Assembly: GCA_026415675.1 (NCBI GenBank)
Contig: JAOAGQ010000071.1
Coordinates: 1-64,000 of the forward strand
Length of the DNA: 64,000 nt
Origin: Syntrophorhabdaceae bacterium
GTDB taxonomy: Bacteria; Desulfobacterota; Syntrophorhabdia; Syntrophorhabdales; Syntrophorhabdaceae
Direction of reading: 5' to 3'
Of this stretch, positions 32,886-41,596 are shown one piece after another. The first letter of the stretch is position 1. Each line of letters opens with the position of its first letter. Made by a program: the position numbers and the translations under genes. The notes beneath the pieces are model-generated. The model was not told the origin of the DNA. It did no database searches and was given only the letters and a program-made list of their open reading frames with translations.

Positions 32886-33728
32886 ATGTATCAGGATAAA
32901 GACGAATTGATGGTGATCAAGGAAGATATAGAAAGGGCCATAAAGAAGAAGAACCCCAGATGGGCTATGCTTATAGATTTGAGAAGGTGCACCTCCTGTA
33001 AGGCGTGCACTGCAAGCTGTGTTGCAGAGCAGAAGAGCCCTCCTGGGATTTTTTACAGACCTGTGTATGAAGAAGAGTTTGGGGTTTTTCCTAAGGTTAA
33101 GAGGCGCTTTACCCCGAGACTCTGTAACCAGTGTGATAATCCCCCCTGTGTTGCTGCCTGCCCCAACAAGGGCAAAGGAAAGGCCACATGGAAGAGTACC
33201 GAAGGTATAACAAATGGTATTGTTATGATCAACTATGAGGAGTGTATAGGCTGTGGCTTATGTGTCCTTGCCTGTCCATACAAGGCACGAAATCTCGATA
33301 CCGGCGCATTTTATACAGAGGGCACACCGAAAATAGAGGAGTATGAGAAGTCCCCATCGTGGGAATATGGACGAAGATGGCCCAGAGAAAAATACCATCT
33401 CCCTGTAGGGGTCGCAAGGAAATGTCATTTCTGTATCCATAGAATTAAAGAGGGGATGCTCCCGGCATGTGTGAGTACCTGTCCTTCAAGGGCAAATCTT
33501 TTTGGGGACATAGACGACAGGGAGAGTTTGATCCATAAAACCATAAAAGCAAACAAAGTAAATGTCCTGAAGAGCGTGAAAGGTGATGGCAAAGAGAGAG
33601 TCACCCCTCTTAGTATCAGGGGGAAAAGCCCTGAAGAGATAGCAAAGATAACAGGTTATCCTGGAAAAATACCGGTTTTTGATGTATCTGCGACCACAAA
33701 ACCGAGGGTTTTCTATATATTATTCTAA
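32886..33728 (+). CDS. Four-cluster Fe-S electron-transfer subunit (CISM family B subunit)
   Basis: 280-residue ferredoxin-like subunit with four cysteine groups: CTSCKACTASC (about 31-41), CNQCDNPPCVAACP (about 82-95), CIGCGLCVLACP (about 122-133) and CHFC-x11-CVSTCP (about 181-201), i.e. four [4Fe-4S] sites. Resembles PsrB/TtrB/DmsB-type subunits. Lacks its own signal, so it would be exported with the Tat-bearing catalytic subunit. No NrfD-like membrane anchor follows; the small cytochrome may replace it. Confidence 0.9.
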   Translation: MYQDKDELMVIKEDIERAIKKKNPRWAMLIDLRRCTSCKACTASCVAEQKSPPGIFYRPVYEEEFGVFPKVKRRFTPRLCNQCDNPPCVAACPNKGKGKATWKSTEGITNGIVMINYEECIGCGLCVLACPYKARNLDTGAFYTEGTPKIEEYEKSPSWEYGRRWPREKYHLPVGVARKCHFCIHRIKEGMLPACVSTCPSRANLFGDIDDRESLIHKTIKANKVNVLKSVKGDGKERVTPLSIRGKSPEEIAKITGYPGKIPVFDVSATTKPRVFYILF

Positions 33729-33739
33729 GGGGGTCATAA

Positions 33740-36700
33740 ATGGAAGAAAAACATATACCAGGGGTGGACGGAGATGGTATAACAAGGAGGGGTTTTATAA
33801 AATGCTCGGCCCTTCTGGGAGGTACTATCATGGCCAGTCAATTTGAATGGGCTTCAAGTTTAATAAGGCGAGCAGAGGCAGGTTCCCTCACGCAGGATGA
33901 GGAATATGAACTCATAAAGGCAGAGAATACTTTATATACCGTTTGCCTACAGTGTAATACAGGTTGCGGTATAAAGGTTAAGCTGTTCAGAAAGAATGGG
34001 CATGCCGTAGCGGTCAAGATAGATGGAAACCCATACAGTCCATTTTCTGCCCTTCCAAATATCCCCTACAACACATCCCCTTTTGAGGTGAATAAGGTTG
34101 ATACACCCATATGTCCTAAAGGTCAGGCCGGTATCCAGACCGTTTATGACCCTTACAGGGTAACAAAGGTATTAAAGAGGGCCGGGAAGAGGGGTGAGAA
34201 TAAGTGGAATACAATACCCTTTGACAAGGCAATCGAGGAGATCGTAAATGGAGGAAAACTATTCTCCCACGTCCCTGGGGAAGAAGACAGGGTGGTTACA
34301 GGATTAAAGGACATATATGTATTGAGAGATCCCAAGATGGCGAGGGAGATGGCCCAGGATGTGAATGCTATTCTTTCCGCAAAAGACAAAAAGGCCGCGG
34401 TTGAAGCCTTCAAGAACAAGCATAGGGCACACCTTCATTACCTTATCGACCCGGACCATCCAGACCTCGGTCCAAAAAATAACCAATTTGTATACTGGTG
34501 GGGCCGATTAAAAGGCGGCAGGGGGGACTTTGGGGCCCGGTTTTTCGGCGATTATTTCGGGACAGTAAACACCCACGGTCATACAACGGTATGTCAGGGG
34601 TCCCTCTATTTCACCTGCAAGGCCATGAGCGAACAGTACGAATCAAATAAATTTACAGGAGGAGGGAAGTTTTACTGGCAGGCAGATGGGGAGAACGCTA
34701 AATATATACTATCTGTTGGCTCAAATCTATTTGATGCAAACTACGGGCCTACAAACAGAAATAGCCGTATTATCCCCAATGTCGTTGAGGGAAAGACAAA
34801 ACTCGTGGTTGTAGATCCGAGATTCAATAAGGCGGCCTCAAAAGCCCACAGATACATGCCCATAAAACCTGGAACAGACGGTGCCTTTTTCATGGCTTTG
34901 ATACAGATAATACTTAGGGACAAAACATACGATGCAAAATACCTGGCCAATGCCAATAAGGCTGCTGCAAAGATGGCAGAAGAACCTACATGGACTAACG
35001 CTACCCTCCTTGTTAAAATAGACAAAGAGGGTAATCCCGGAAAGTTCTTAAGGGCCCACGAAATAGGTATAAGAGATATAGAAAGGCATAAGGGGAAAGA
35101 TGGGAAAGAGCAGATATTCGAGTACCTTGTGGCGATGAGGGAAGGGAAGCCTGTCCCGGTTGACCCCAATGATGAAAAGAACCCTATTGTCGGGGATCTG
35201 TTTGTAGACACCGAGATTAAAGGTATAAAAGTGAAAAGCGCCCTTAAGATTTTAGCGGAGGCGGCAAACGAGAAGACACTATCTCAACTTTCAGAGATCT
35301 GCGGTATCCCCATCAAGGACATAGAGCTTACCGCTTATGAACTCACAAGCTACGGTAAAAAAGCGGTCGTTGATATACACAGGGGGGTCGCACAACACAC
35401 AAACGGTTTTTATAGTGTAACATCGGCGATGACGATTAACCTCCTTCTTGGAAACTTTGACTGGAAGGGCGGTATGATAGCAGCATCAACATATAATACC
35501 ACCGGAGGAAGGCAGGGTCAGCCCTTCGATATGTCAAAAATGACTCCCAATAAAAACACTAAGTTCGGGATCAGCATCATAAGGCATGATGTTAGATATG
35601 AGGATTCAACGATCTTTCAGGGCTATCCTGCGAAGAGAAACTGGTATCCCCTGGCAAGCGATGTCTATGAGGAGATCATACCTTCAATGGGGGATGCCTA
35701 TCCTTATCCTGTAAAAGCGGTCTTCAGTTATATGGGTACCCCTGTCTATGCGTTACCTGCAGGCCATACAAACATAGAGATCCTCACGGATGTGAAAAAA
35801 ATTCCCCTATATTTTGCCGTTGATGTAACCATAGGGACTACCACTATGTATGCCGATTATATCTTTCCCAGTGACAGTCATCTCGAACGATGGGAGTTCC
35901 ACGGCTCCCACCCCAATATGCCTTCAAAGGTACAACCGGTAAGGCAACCCGTTATAGCCCCCCTTGCAGAAACGGTGAAAGTATTTGGTGAGGAGATGCC
36001 TTGCTCCTTTGAAGCGGTACTCCTCGCCCTTGCGGAGAAGCTAAATATGCCGGGCTACGGTAAGGATGGTTTTGGAAAAGGACAGGATTTTACAAGACCT
36101 GATGATTTCTACATAAGAATGGTGGCAAATATAGCAACGGATGGTACACCTGTTCCTGATGCGGACGACAGGGAGTTAAAACTCTTCCTTGAATCGAGAA
36201 GGCATCTGCCCAAAACAGTTTTTGACCCTGAACGATGGGAGAAGATCACAGGGGCTACGTGGCGCAAGGTGGTTTATGTGTTGAACAGGGGAGGCAGGTT
36301 CCAGGATTATAAGGATGTCTATAAAGGGGAACAGGTTACAAACAAATACGGAAAGGCGATCAACATATACCAGGAGAAGACCGCCGAGACGAAGAATGCG
36401 TTTACAGGGAAGCAAAACAGAGGGTATGCCCTCTATGTTCCTGTCACAACCGCCCTTGGAAAGACCCCGGAAGAATCGGGACTGGAAGATGGGTATCCCC
36501 TTCACCTTATCACCCAGAGGGATATAACCATGACAAAATCAAGGACCATCGTTGACTACTGGTTATTGAGTATCTATCCTGAGAATAGCATCATTATAAA
36601 CCCGGTAGATGCAAAAAAGCTGGGCATCAAAGAGGGGGATAATGTAAAGGTCGTCTCTGCAACAAACACAGATGGTGTATGGGATCTAAAAAACGGTCAT

Positions 36701-36970
36701 GTAAAACCCATGATTGGTAAGGTCCAGATATCAGAGACGATTATGCCAGGGGTAATCACATTCACTTTAGGTCACGGCCACTGGGCAACAGGGGCAGTGG
36801 ATGTTACGATAGACGGGGTATTGGTTAAAGGGGATCCGAGGAGGGCAAAAGGTATCCATGCCAATGCGGCGATGTGGGTTGATCCATACCTGAAAAATAC
36901 CTGCATGCTTGACCCTGTTGGCGGTAGTGTATCCTTTTACGATACAAAGGTGAAACTCATAAAGGTATAA
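33740..36970 (+). CDS. Molybdopterin oxidoreductase catalytic subunit (tetrathionate/arsenate reductase-like)
   Basis: 1076-residue Mo/W-bisPGD enzyme. A Tat signal (TRRGFIKCSALLGG, about residues 15-28) directs export. An N-terminal [4Fe-4S] site uses CLQCNTGCGIKV plus PICPKGQAG. Cys285 in TTVCQGSLYF is a candidate Mo ligand. A C-terminal molydopterin-dinucleotide-binding domain (LHLITQRDITMTKS ... INPVDAKKLGIKEGDNVKV) closes the protein. Size and pattern resemble TtrA and related chalcogen-oxyanion or arsenate reductases. The substrate cannot be read from sequence; thiosulfate, polysulfide, tetrathionate, arsenate and selenate are all possible. Confidence 0.88.
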   Translation: MEEKHIPGVDGDGITRRGFIKCSALLGGTIMASQFEWASSLIRRAEAGSLTQDEEYELIKAENTLYTVCLQCNTGCGIKVKLFRKNGHAVAVKIDGNPYSPFSALPNIPYNTSPFEVNKVDTPICPKGQAGIQTVYDPYRVTKVLKRAGKRGENKWNTIPFDKAIEEIVNGGKLFSHVPGEEDRVVTGLKDIYVLRDPKMAREMAQDVNAILSAKDKKAAVEAFKNKHRAHLHYLIDPDHPDLGPKNNQFVYWWGRLKGGRGDFGARFFGDYFGTVNTHGHTTVCQGSLYFTCKAMSEQYESNKFTGGGKFYWQADGENAKYILSVGSNLFDANYGPTNRNSRIIPNVVEGKTKLVVVDPRFNKAASKAHRYMPIKPGTDGAFFMALIQIILRDKTYDAKYLANANKAAAKMAEEPTWTNATLLVKIDKEGNPGKFLRAHEIGIRDIERHKGKDGKEQIFEYLVAMREGKPVPVDPNDEKNPIVGDLFVDTEIKGIKVKSALKILAEAANEKTLSQLSEICGIPIKDIELTAYELTSYGKKAVVDIHRGVAQHTNGFYSVTSAMTINLLLGNFDWKGGMIAASTYNTTGGRQGQPFDMSKMTPNKNTKFGISIIRHDVRYEDSTIFQGYPAKRNWYPLASDVYEEIIPSMGDAYPYPVKAVFSYMGTPVYALPAGHTNIEILTDVKKIPLYFAVDVTIGTTTMYADYIFPSDSHLERWEFHGSHPNMPSKVQPVRQPVIAPLAETVKVFGEEMPCSFEAVLLALAEKLNMPGYGKDGFGKGQDFTRPDDFYIRMVANIATDGTPVPDADDRELKLFLESRRHLPKTVFDPERWEKITGATWRKVVYVLNRGGRFQDYKDVYKGEQVTNKYGKAINIYQEKTAETKNAFTGKQNRGYALYVPVTTALGKTPEESGLEDGYPLHLITQRDITMTKSRTIVDYWLLSIYPENSIIINPVDAKKLGIKEGDNVKVVSATNTDGVWDLKNGHVKPMIGKVQISETIMPGVITFTLGHGHWATGAVDVTIDGVLVKGDPRRAKGIHANAAMWVDPYLKNTCMLDPVGGSVSFYDTKVKLIKV

Positions 36971-36971
36971 G

Positions 36972-36993
36972 GGTAGGGAAGAGAGGCCCTACC
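36972..36993. terminator. Possible terminator hairpin between convergent genes
   Basis: GGTAGGG / CCCTACC 7-bp stem with an 8-nt loop just after the oxidoreductase stop and before the convergent dinB end. No T-tract, so intrinsic termination is uncertain. Confidence 0.3.
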
Positions 36994-37014
36994 AATTCTG
37001 AACAGGGAAGAGGT

Positions 37015-38232
37015 TTAGTAGACAGAAGGCCTCATAAGCTCTTTTCCTGTGGAGGGTGTGATAGGACGGCCTGAGGGGCCTTCTTTACAGATGGAAGCTG
37101 CCCAGGCAAGGCTTAATTCACCGTATCTGTTGTTTATGGTATCGATGGCCTTAAAGAGGGCCTTCCTCCTCTCTAAACCGGAAAAGAGGGACATCTGGTT
37201 CGACTCACGGGTAAGACCCGATAACCTCACCCCTATAAGCCTTACCCTATCTCTGAGTCTGATAGAATCGAGGATGGATAGAACCTGTCTGTATATCTGG
37301 TGGGTGTCGTTTGTAGGGGTATGAAGACCCTTCTGTTTTGTGAAGGTTTCGAAATCGGGATACCTAAGGGTAAGGGATACGGTCCTTCCCTCATAGCCAT
37401 AACCCCTTGCCCTCCTCGCCACCTTGTCGCTGAGGAGTAATATCCAGGACTCCATCTCTTCCCTCTTCCATACATCCCTGGGCAGGGTGAGGCTATGCCC
37501 CACAGACACAGGCCTTTCCTCTCCGGTGATCAGGGGTCTTGTCCATATGCCCATCCCCATCGTCTTTAAGGATTCACCCAGTATACCGAACCTGCTCCTC
37601 AGTACGGATACAGGGGTTCTCCCCAACTGACCGCATGTCTTTATCCCCATCATGTTTAGGGCCTTTTCAGTCGCAGGTCCTATCCCCCAGAGTTCCCCCA
37701 CGGGGAGTTCCTCTAAGAGCCTGCCCACATCTTCTATTTTTATCCATTTCATCCCGTCGGGCTTGGCCATATCACTTGCGAGTTTTGCGATGAGGAGATT
37801 GGGGCCAATACCTACGGTACATGTGATGCCGAATCGATCCATGATACGCCCCTTGATAAGGGCCGCAACCCTTTCCGGCCCGTTGAAGAGGTGGTGCGTT
37901 CTGGTGATGTCGAGAAACGCCTCGTCTATGGAGTATAACTCAAGGTGGGGGGTAAAATCCCTGTATATCCCCTCCAGTTCCCTGCACGTGTCTATATATT
38001 TTTCGCTATTCCCTCTCACAAGGATAAGGTCTGGACAGAGCCTTCTTGCCTCGTATACGGTCATGCCTGTCTTTACCCCGAATCTCCTTGCCTCATAGGA
38101 TGCGGTGGTGATTACGGTACGGCTGCCCGAACCTATTACGGCCACAGGTTTACCCAATAGGCGGGGATTACTCTTCTGCTCCACCGAGGCAAAAAAGGCA
38201 TCCATATCGATACACATTATGATCTTTTCCAT
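37015..38232 (-). CDS. dinB: DNA polymerase IV (Y-family)
   Basis: 405-residue translesion polymerase. Catalytic motifs: IDMDAFFASVE (Asp9, Asp11 region), the TTASYEARRFGV finger motif, and YSIDEAFLD (about 100-108, Asp/Glu catalytic pair). Helix-hairpin-helix (ELWGIGPATEKALN) and little-finger regions follow. Third gene of lexA-orf79-dinB, so SOS-regulated in cis. Confidence 0.94.
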   Translation of the reverse strand: MEKIIMCIDMDAFFASVEQKSNPRLLGKPVAVIGSGSRTVITTASYEARRFGVKTGMTVYEARRLCPDLILVRGNSEKYIDTCRELEGIYRDFTPHLELYSIDEAFLDITRTHHLFNGPERVAALIKGRIMDRFGITCTVGIGPNLLIAKLASDMAKPDGMKWIKIEDVGRLLEELPVGELWGIGPATEKALNMMGIKTCGQLGRTPVSVLRSRFGILGESLKTMGMGIWTRPLITGEERPVSVGHSLTLPRDVWKREEMESWILLLSDKVARRARGYGYEGRTVSLTLRYPDFETFTKQKGLHTPTNDTHQIYRQVLSILDSIRLRDRVRLIGVRLSGLTRESNQMSLFSGLERRKALFKAIDTINNRYGELSLAWAASICKEGPSGRPITPSTGKELMRPSVY

Positions 38233-38240
38233 ATATCCTG

Positions 38241-38480
38241 CTATGCCTCTATATTTTCAAGCCTCCACAGGAGGTTTTTTGTATCGTAACTCAGTTGATA
38301 GAGGGCACTACCGTCGGTGAGGCTGAAGTTATATATGACCCTCTCCCCCTCCTTAGACTTCCATGTGTATGTTACCTCCCTGACATCGATAACCCTTCCG
38401 GACCACTTAAATTTCAGGGGCCTTATCTTGAAGGAAGGGTCGAACAGGGCTATGACCTTTACTGTACTGCCTATCTCCAT
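38241..38480 (-). CDS. Small SOS-operon protein, unknown function
   Basis: 79-residue protein between lexA (1-bp gap) and dinB (8-bp gap). Begins MEIGSTVKVIALFDPSFKIRP and is beta-rich with Trp-containing strands (FKWSGRV, YTWKSKEG); no signal or membrane segment. Tight spacing makes co-expression with LexA and Pol IV near certain. Function not recognised; it may be a small beta-barrel protein acting with the polymerase. Confidence 0.8.
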   Translation of the reverse strand: MEIGSTVKVIALFDPSFKIRPLKFKWSGRVIDVREVTYTWKSKEGERVIYNFSLTDGSALYQLSYDTKNLLWRLENIEA

Positions 38481-38481
38481 C

Positions 38482-39084
38482 CTATACCCTTGATCTTATG
38501 ATGCCTATAACCCTGCCAAGGATGGTGACCTCTGAGGGTTCGTGGATGGTGGCTTCCATCTCCTTATTTTCTGGCTTGAGGATCACCTTCTTTTCCTTCA
38601 GGAATACCCTTTTAATTGTTGCCTCATCCCCTATGAGGACAACCCCTATCTCACCGTTTTCTATGGTGTTCTGAGGTCTTACAACGGCAAAATCGCCATC
38701 TAAAATACCCCCGTCCCTCATACTCTCCCCCCTCACCTTAAGGCAGAAGAGCCCCTCTCCGGGAAAGAGGGTCTCATCCACCTTTATCGTCCCGTCTATC
38801 TCCTCCGAGGCGATCTCAGGGCTTCCTGCCCTTATCCTTCCCAGAATGGGTATGGCCTTCCTTTCTGGGTAGGATGCCCCTATTATCTCTATACCTCTTG
38901 ATCTCGAAGGGTTTATCCTGATAAAACCTTTTTTTTCAAGGGACTTGAGGTGCCCCCTTGCGGCAGGCCAGAGAAAGCCGAAGTGTGCCCCTATCTCCCT
39001 TATGGTGGGGGGATAGCCGTGTTTAGAGAGGTATTCCTTAAGGAACCCGAGCACCATCCTCTGGGTATGGGTGAGGTCTTTCAT
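38482..39084 (-). CDS. lexA: LexA repressor
   Basis: 200-residue SOS repressor: N-terminal winged helix (LTHTQRMVLGFLKEYLSKHG ... TIREIG), auto-cleavage site Ala86-Gly87, catalytic Ser121 (GESM) and Lys158 (ATIKR). Heads the lexA-orf79-dinB operon. The operator-like palindrome overlaps the -10 box and ends 2 bp before the start codon, so autoregulation is direct and the message would have almost no leader. Confidence 0.95.
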   Translation of the reverse strand: MKDLTHTQRMVLGFLKEYLSKHGYPPTIREIGAHFGFLWPAARGHLKSLEKKGFIRINPSRSRGIEIIGASYPERKAIPILGRIRAGSPEIASEEIDGTIKVDETLFPGEGLFCLKVRGESMRDGGILDGDFAVVRPQNTIENGEIGVVLIGDEATIKRVFLKEKKVILKPENKEMEATIHEPSEVTILGRVIGIIRSRV

Positions 39085-39085
39085 A

Positions 39086-39120
39086 TATACAAATGTATAC
39101 TAAAAAATGGGAATTGTCAA
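39086..39120 (-). promoter_or_regulatory. lexA promoter with overlapping LexA box
   Basis: Minus strand: TTGACA (39120-39115), 15-bp spacer, TATACA (39099-39094). A palindrome TATACA-TT-TGTATA (39099-39086) covers the -10 and reaches to 2 bp from the ATG. ATACA-N2-TGTAT is the proposed LexA half-site pair for this organism. There is no Shine-Dalgarno sequence between it and the start. Confidence 0.6.
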
Positions 39121-39197
39121 GCAAAATGGGAAAAGGCCGCACGATTAAATCCTGTCGGGACATCGTGCCACAAATAGTAAAAGGGATAGGTACCTTT

Positions 39198-39602
39198 TTA
39201 AATCAAGGCAACATCCTCGGGTTCTCCACCCATTCTGAATAGTTTTGCCTTGGCATCTTCTAAATAAAAGGTGAGAAAGACCTCATCATCTTCGCCTCTG
39301 GGATAAATCTTGAGTAGATGGGGTGCTTCCTTGAACACCTGAGCCTTTGCCTCCTTTGATTCATCGAATTGAACCCTGCCCCTTACCCTGAGCCATGTCA
39401 TGCCGTCTTTTCCTATGGCAGATATCTCGGTTTCAGGGTTCATCTTTAATTGTCTATATACCTCTTTGTTTTTATTGGTGCAGAAATAGAGTCTGTTGTT
39501 TCGTTTCATTACAAAGCCAAAGGGTCTTAATCGGGGTTTATCACCATCGACGGTAGCGATATGAAAGGCGTTGCCCTTTAAAAAGTCATAAGCAGTCATC
39601 AT
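39198..39602 (-). CDS. Pyridoxamine 5'-phosphate oxidase-fold protein
   Basis: 134-residue FMN-binding split-barrel protein. Start at 39602 chosen for the AGGAGG ribosome site 8 bp upstream. Typical segments: FHIATVDGDKPRLRPFGFVMKRNNRLYFCTNKNKEVYRQLKMNPETEIS and WLRVRGRVQFDE. Probably a flavin- or heme-related oxidoreductase of the general stress type; substrate unknown. Single gene. Confidence 0.85.
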   Translation of the reverse strand: MMTAYDFLKGNAFHIATVDGDKPRLRPFGFVMKRNNRLYFCTNKNKEVYRQLKMNPETEISAIGKDGMTWLRVRGRVQFDESKEAKAQVFKEAPHLLKIYPRGEDDEVFLTFYLEDAKAKLFRMGGEPEDVALI

Positions 39603-39880
39603 TTGAGAACCTCCTGGAGCGAACATTTTTTCGAGCCCGGATCTTCTATGCAAGATTTGGGGCAATTATAATCTATAATATTTCCCTATTTTTTCTTTAT
39701 CGTCAAGGGTAAGGGTGAAAAAATAGATATGGACCTGAAGGATAGAAAGATAGGCTTCAAAGGGGTGGATTTTACAGGAGAAAAAAATAAAAGGGCTATT
39801 TATTGATTCATCTTGGTTGCATTCCACATCCTTGGAGAGTAAAATGTTTATTGGTTAAACCTCACCCAAGGGGCAATACA

Positions 39881-40450
39881 ATGGAGACAGTGCTCGGTTT
39901 AATTGTTGGGATAGGTCTCAGTGCTGCGTGCGGCTTTAGGGTATTTGTGCCGTTGTTGGGTCTTAGCATCGCCTCAATGGGTAACCATATAACACTGGCC
40001 CCTGGGTTTGAGTGGATTGGTACATGGCCGGCTCTAATTGCATTTTTGACGGCAACCATCCTTGAGATAATGGCATACCATATACCCTGGGTAGACAACC
40101 TTATGGATACCCTTATGACCCCTGCGGCCATCATCGCCGGCATCATTGTAACGGCGTCAATGGTTGGAGATATATCCCCGTTTTTGAAGTGGTCCCTTGC
40201 CATTATTGCAGGGGGTAGTATCTCTGGGATTGTCCAAGGGGGGATGGTTTTTTTGAGGGCCGGTTCGACAGGTACAACGAGCGGTCTGGCAAACCCGATT
40301 CTATCAACCTTAGAGACCTTTGGTTCTATAATGATCACGTTTCTGGCGATTGTACTTCCCGTCCTGTGCCTTTTTTCCGTAGCGTGGATTTGCTACAAAA
40401 TGGTAAGGAAGTTGATGTCTGCCACTTCTTTCATCACCAGAAGAGATTAG
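39881..40450 (+). CDS. DUF4126 membrane protein
   Basis: 189-residue protein with about five to six hydrophobic segments and Gly/Ala-rich helices. ETVLGLIVGIGLSAACGFRVFVPLLGLSIAS and the SGLANPILSTLETFGS region match DUF4126. Start at 39881 is the first Met before the conserved region; the AAGGGGC upstream is a plausible ribosome site. Function unknown. Confidence 0.8.
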   Translation: METVLGLIVGIGLSAACGFRVFVPLLGLSIASMGNHITLAPGFEWIGTWPALIAFLTATILEIMAYHIPWVDNLMDTLMTPAAIIAGIIVTASMVGDISPFLKWSLAIIAGGSISGIVQGGMVFLRAGSTGTTSGLANPILSTLETFGSIMITFLAIVLPVLCLFSVAWICYKMVRKLMSATSFITRRD

Positions 40451-40591
40451 CGATTCACAATAACTAACACAATCCTGAATATGCACTTTCTCAGAATGGA
40501 AGTTTTTAGAAATAGTATAAGTGGCTTCAGGCCTTGACAATTTTTTCACTACAATTTTAAGCGGATTCATGTTATATAAAAACATCATATT

Positions 40592-40665
40592 GCCCCCGTA
40601 GCTCAGGAGGATAGAGCGTCGGTTTCCTAAACCGCAGGCCGCATGTTCGAGTCATGCCGGGGGCA
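40592..40665 (+). tRNA. tRNA-Arg (anticodon CCU)
   Basis: Plus-strand cloverleaf: acceptor GCCCCCG/CGGGGGC, D-arm GCTCAGGAGGATAGAGC, anticodon loop TTCCTAA with CCT, T-arm starting ATGTTCGAGTCAT, discriminator A. CCA is not encoded, unlike the tRNA-Cys and tRNA-Gly genes above. It reads AGG, a heavily used codon in this window. A TTGACA box lies at 40534-40539. Confidence 0.93.
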
Positions 40666-41081
40666 TATTATAAATACTTTTTTGTTTTTAAAACGGGGGA
40701 GAAAAATCCCATCCTGAATAAAGGGGTATTAAAATTGTCTTAGGGGCTGCCCACTCTCCTCTAACATCTATTCCTAAAAGAGGTATATAGGGTCCATCTG
40801 ATGGTATCCATGATGTTTAAACTTAAGACCCCTTTGATTGAGTTTAAATAGTACTTGTACTTGAGATGTGGCCGAACGAGACAGACTCTCTCCGGAACGG
40901 TTATCATTTTTAAGCACAAAATTCAAAATCTGATTACCCCCTATATCAAAAAAATTACCCCATTGAAGAAAAAAATCTAATGATATAACCCATTTTGAGA
41001 AAAATTATTTTTTTTATAATAAGTGATAGAAATCACTTACAAAGAAATATGGATGTTCTATAGTAATAATACGAGGCGATT
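40666..41081. other. Gene-free AT-rich stretch after tRNA-Arg
   Basis: No coding frame with a ribosome site or family resemblance is seen. Short recurring ATTACCCC motifs occur near 40930-40970. A perfect 8-bp inverted repeat TAAGTGAT/ATCACTTA with a 4-bp loop lies at 41020-41039, just upstream of the small open frame at 41082. No integrase or attachment-site repeat of the tRNA 3' end is evident. Confidence 0.4.
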
Positions 41082-41312
41082 ATGTTTTTAATATTTTTAG
41101 TTATCTTCTTTACTTTCTGCTTTGCTTACTCGGTCTATCTTTTTAATAAACATATAAATTTTAAAAGAGAAGCGAAATTCAAAAATTTTAAGAGCCGTAT
41201 ACCCTGCAGAAAAACAGGAAAAATTTATCGTAGTGTCGGCCATAATGTATCGGTGCCCATAAATGAGCTTGTAATGGCGTTTACTGATAGAGGCTGTGAG
41301 GAACAGGGATAA
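41082..41312 (+). CDS. Possible small membrane-anchored protein
   Basis: 76-codon frame with a strongly hydrophobic N-terminus (MFLIFLVIFFTFCFAYSVYLF) followed by a basic, soluble tail with three Cys. A weak GAGGCG ribosome site precedes the ATG. The membrane-helix-plus-basic-tail layout is protein-like, but no family is recognised and codon bias cannot be judged over this length. The inverted repeat at 41020-41039 could be its operator. Confidence 0.35.
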   Translation: MFLIFLVIFFTFCFAYSVYLFNKHINFKREAKFKNFKSRIPCRKTGKIYRSVGHNVSVPINELVMAFTDRGCEEQG

Positions 41313-41596
41313 AAATATTAAATTTTAAAATGTGATTATCCTTAAGTCATAGCAAAGGGTTGACTGACTAAATCTACATCAACTGTCCTTTTGGGTAATA
41401 TCGTTAACATCCATCTTATGGCAGGGATTACGTTGAGTTTCTTCCGATGATATTACCTTTTGGGAACAAATATCTCTTTTCCCTCCGTCCCATAAATAGT
41501 AGTAGGTAAACCTAAGGCTATTAAAAAACGGTGTGTCCTTGGCAGGGAAGGGTTCTACAGGCTTTATTTTTTATCGACTTATGATAAACTCTTTTT
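41313..41596. other. Structured intergenic region upstream of the GNAT-like gene
   Basis: No convincing protein. The stretch holds a long-range inverted repeat, GGTAATATC (41394-41402) and GATATTACC (41449-41457), flanked by direct copies of CCTTTTGGG (41387-41395, 41456-41464). It also holds a separate hairpin AATAG-tag-TAGG-taaa-CCTA-agg-CTATT at 41495-41522. It could be a regulatory leader RNA; it does not fit riboswitch classes I can recall. Confidence 0.4.

Noticed and set aside
40592-40665. tRNA-Arg as an integration site for a mobile island
   Set aside because: No integrase gene and no repeated tRNA 3' end were found downstream.
41341-41400. Possible cyclic-di-GMP (GEMM) riboswitch because of AGCAAAGGGT
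   Set aside because: The GGCAAACC and GACGCAAAGC elements in correct order are missing.
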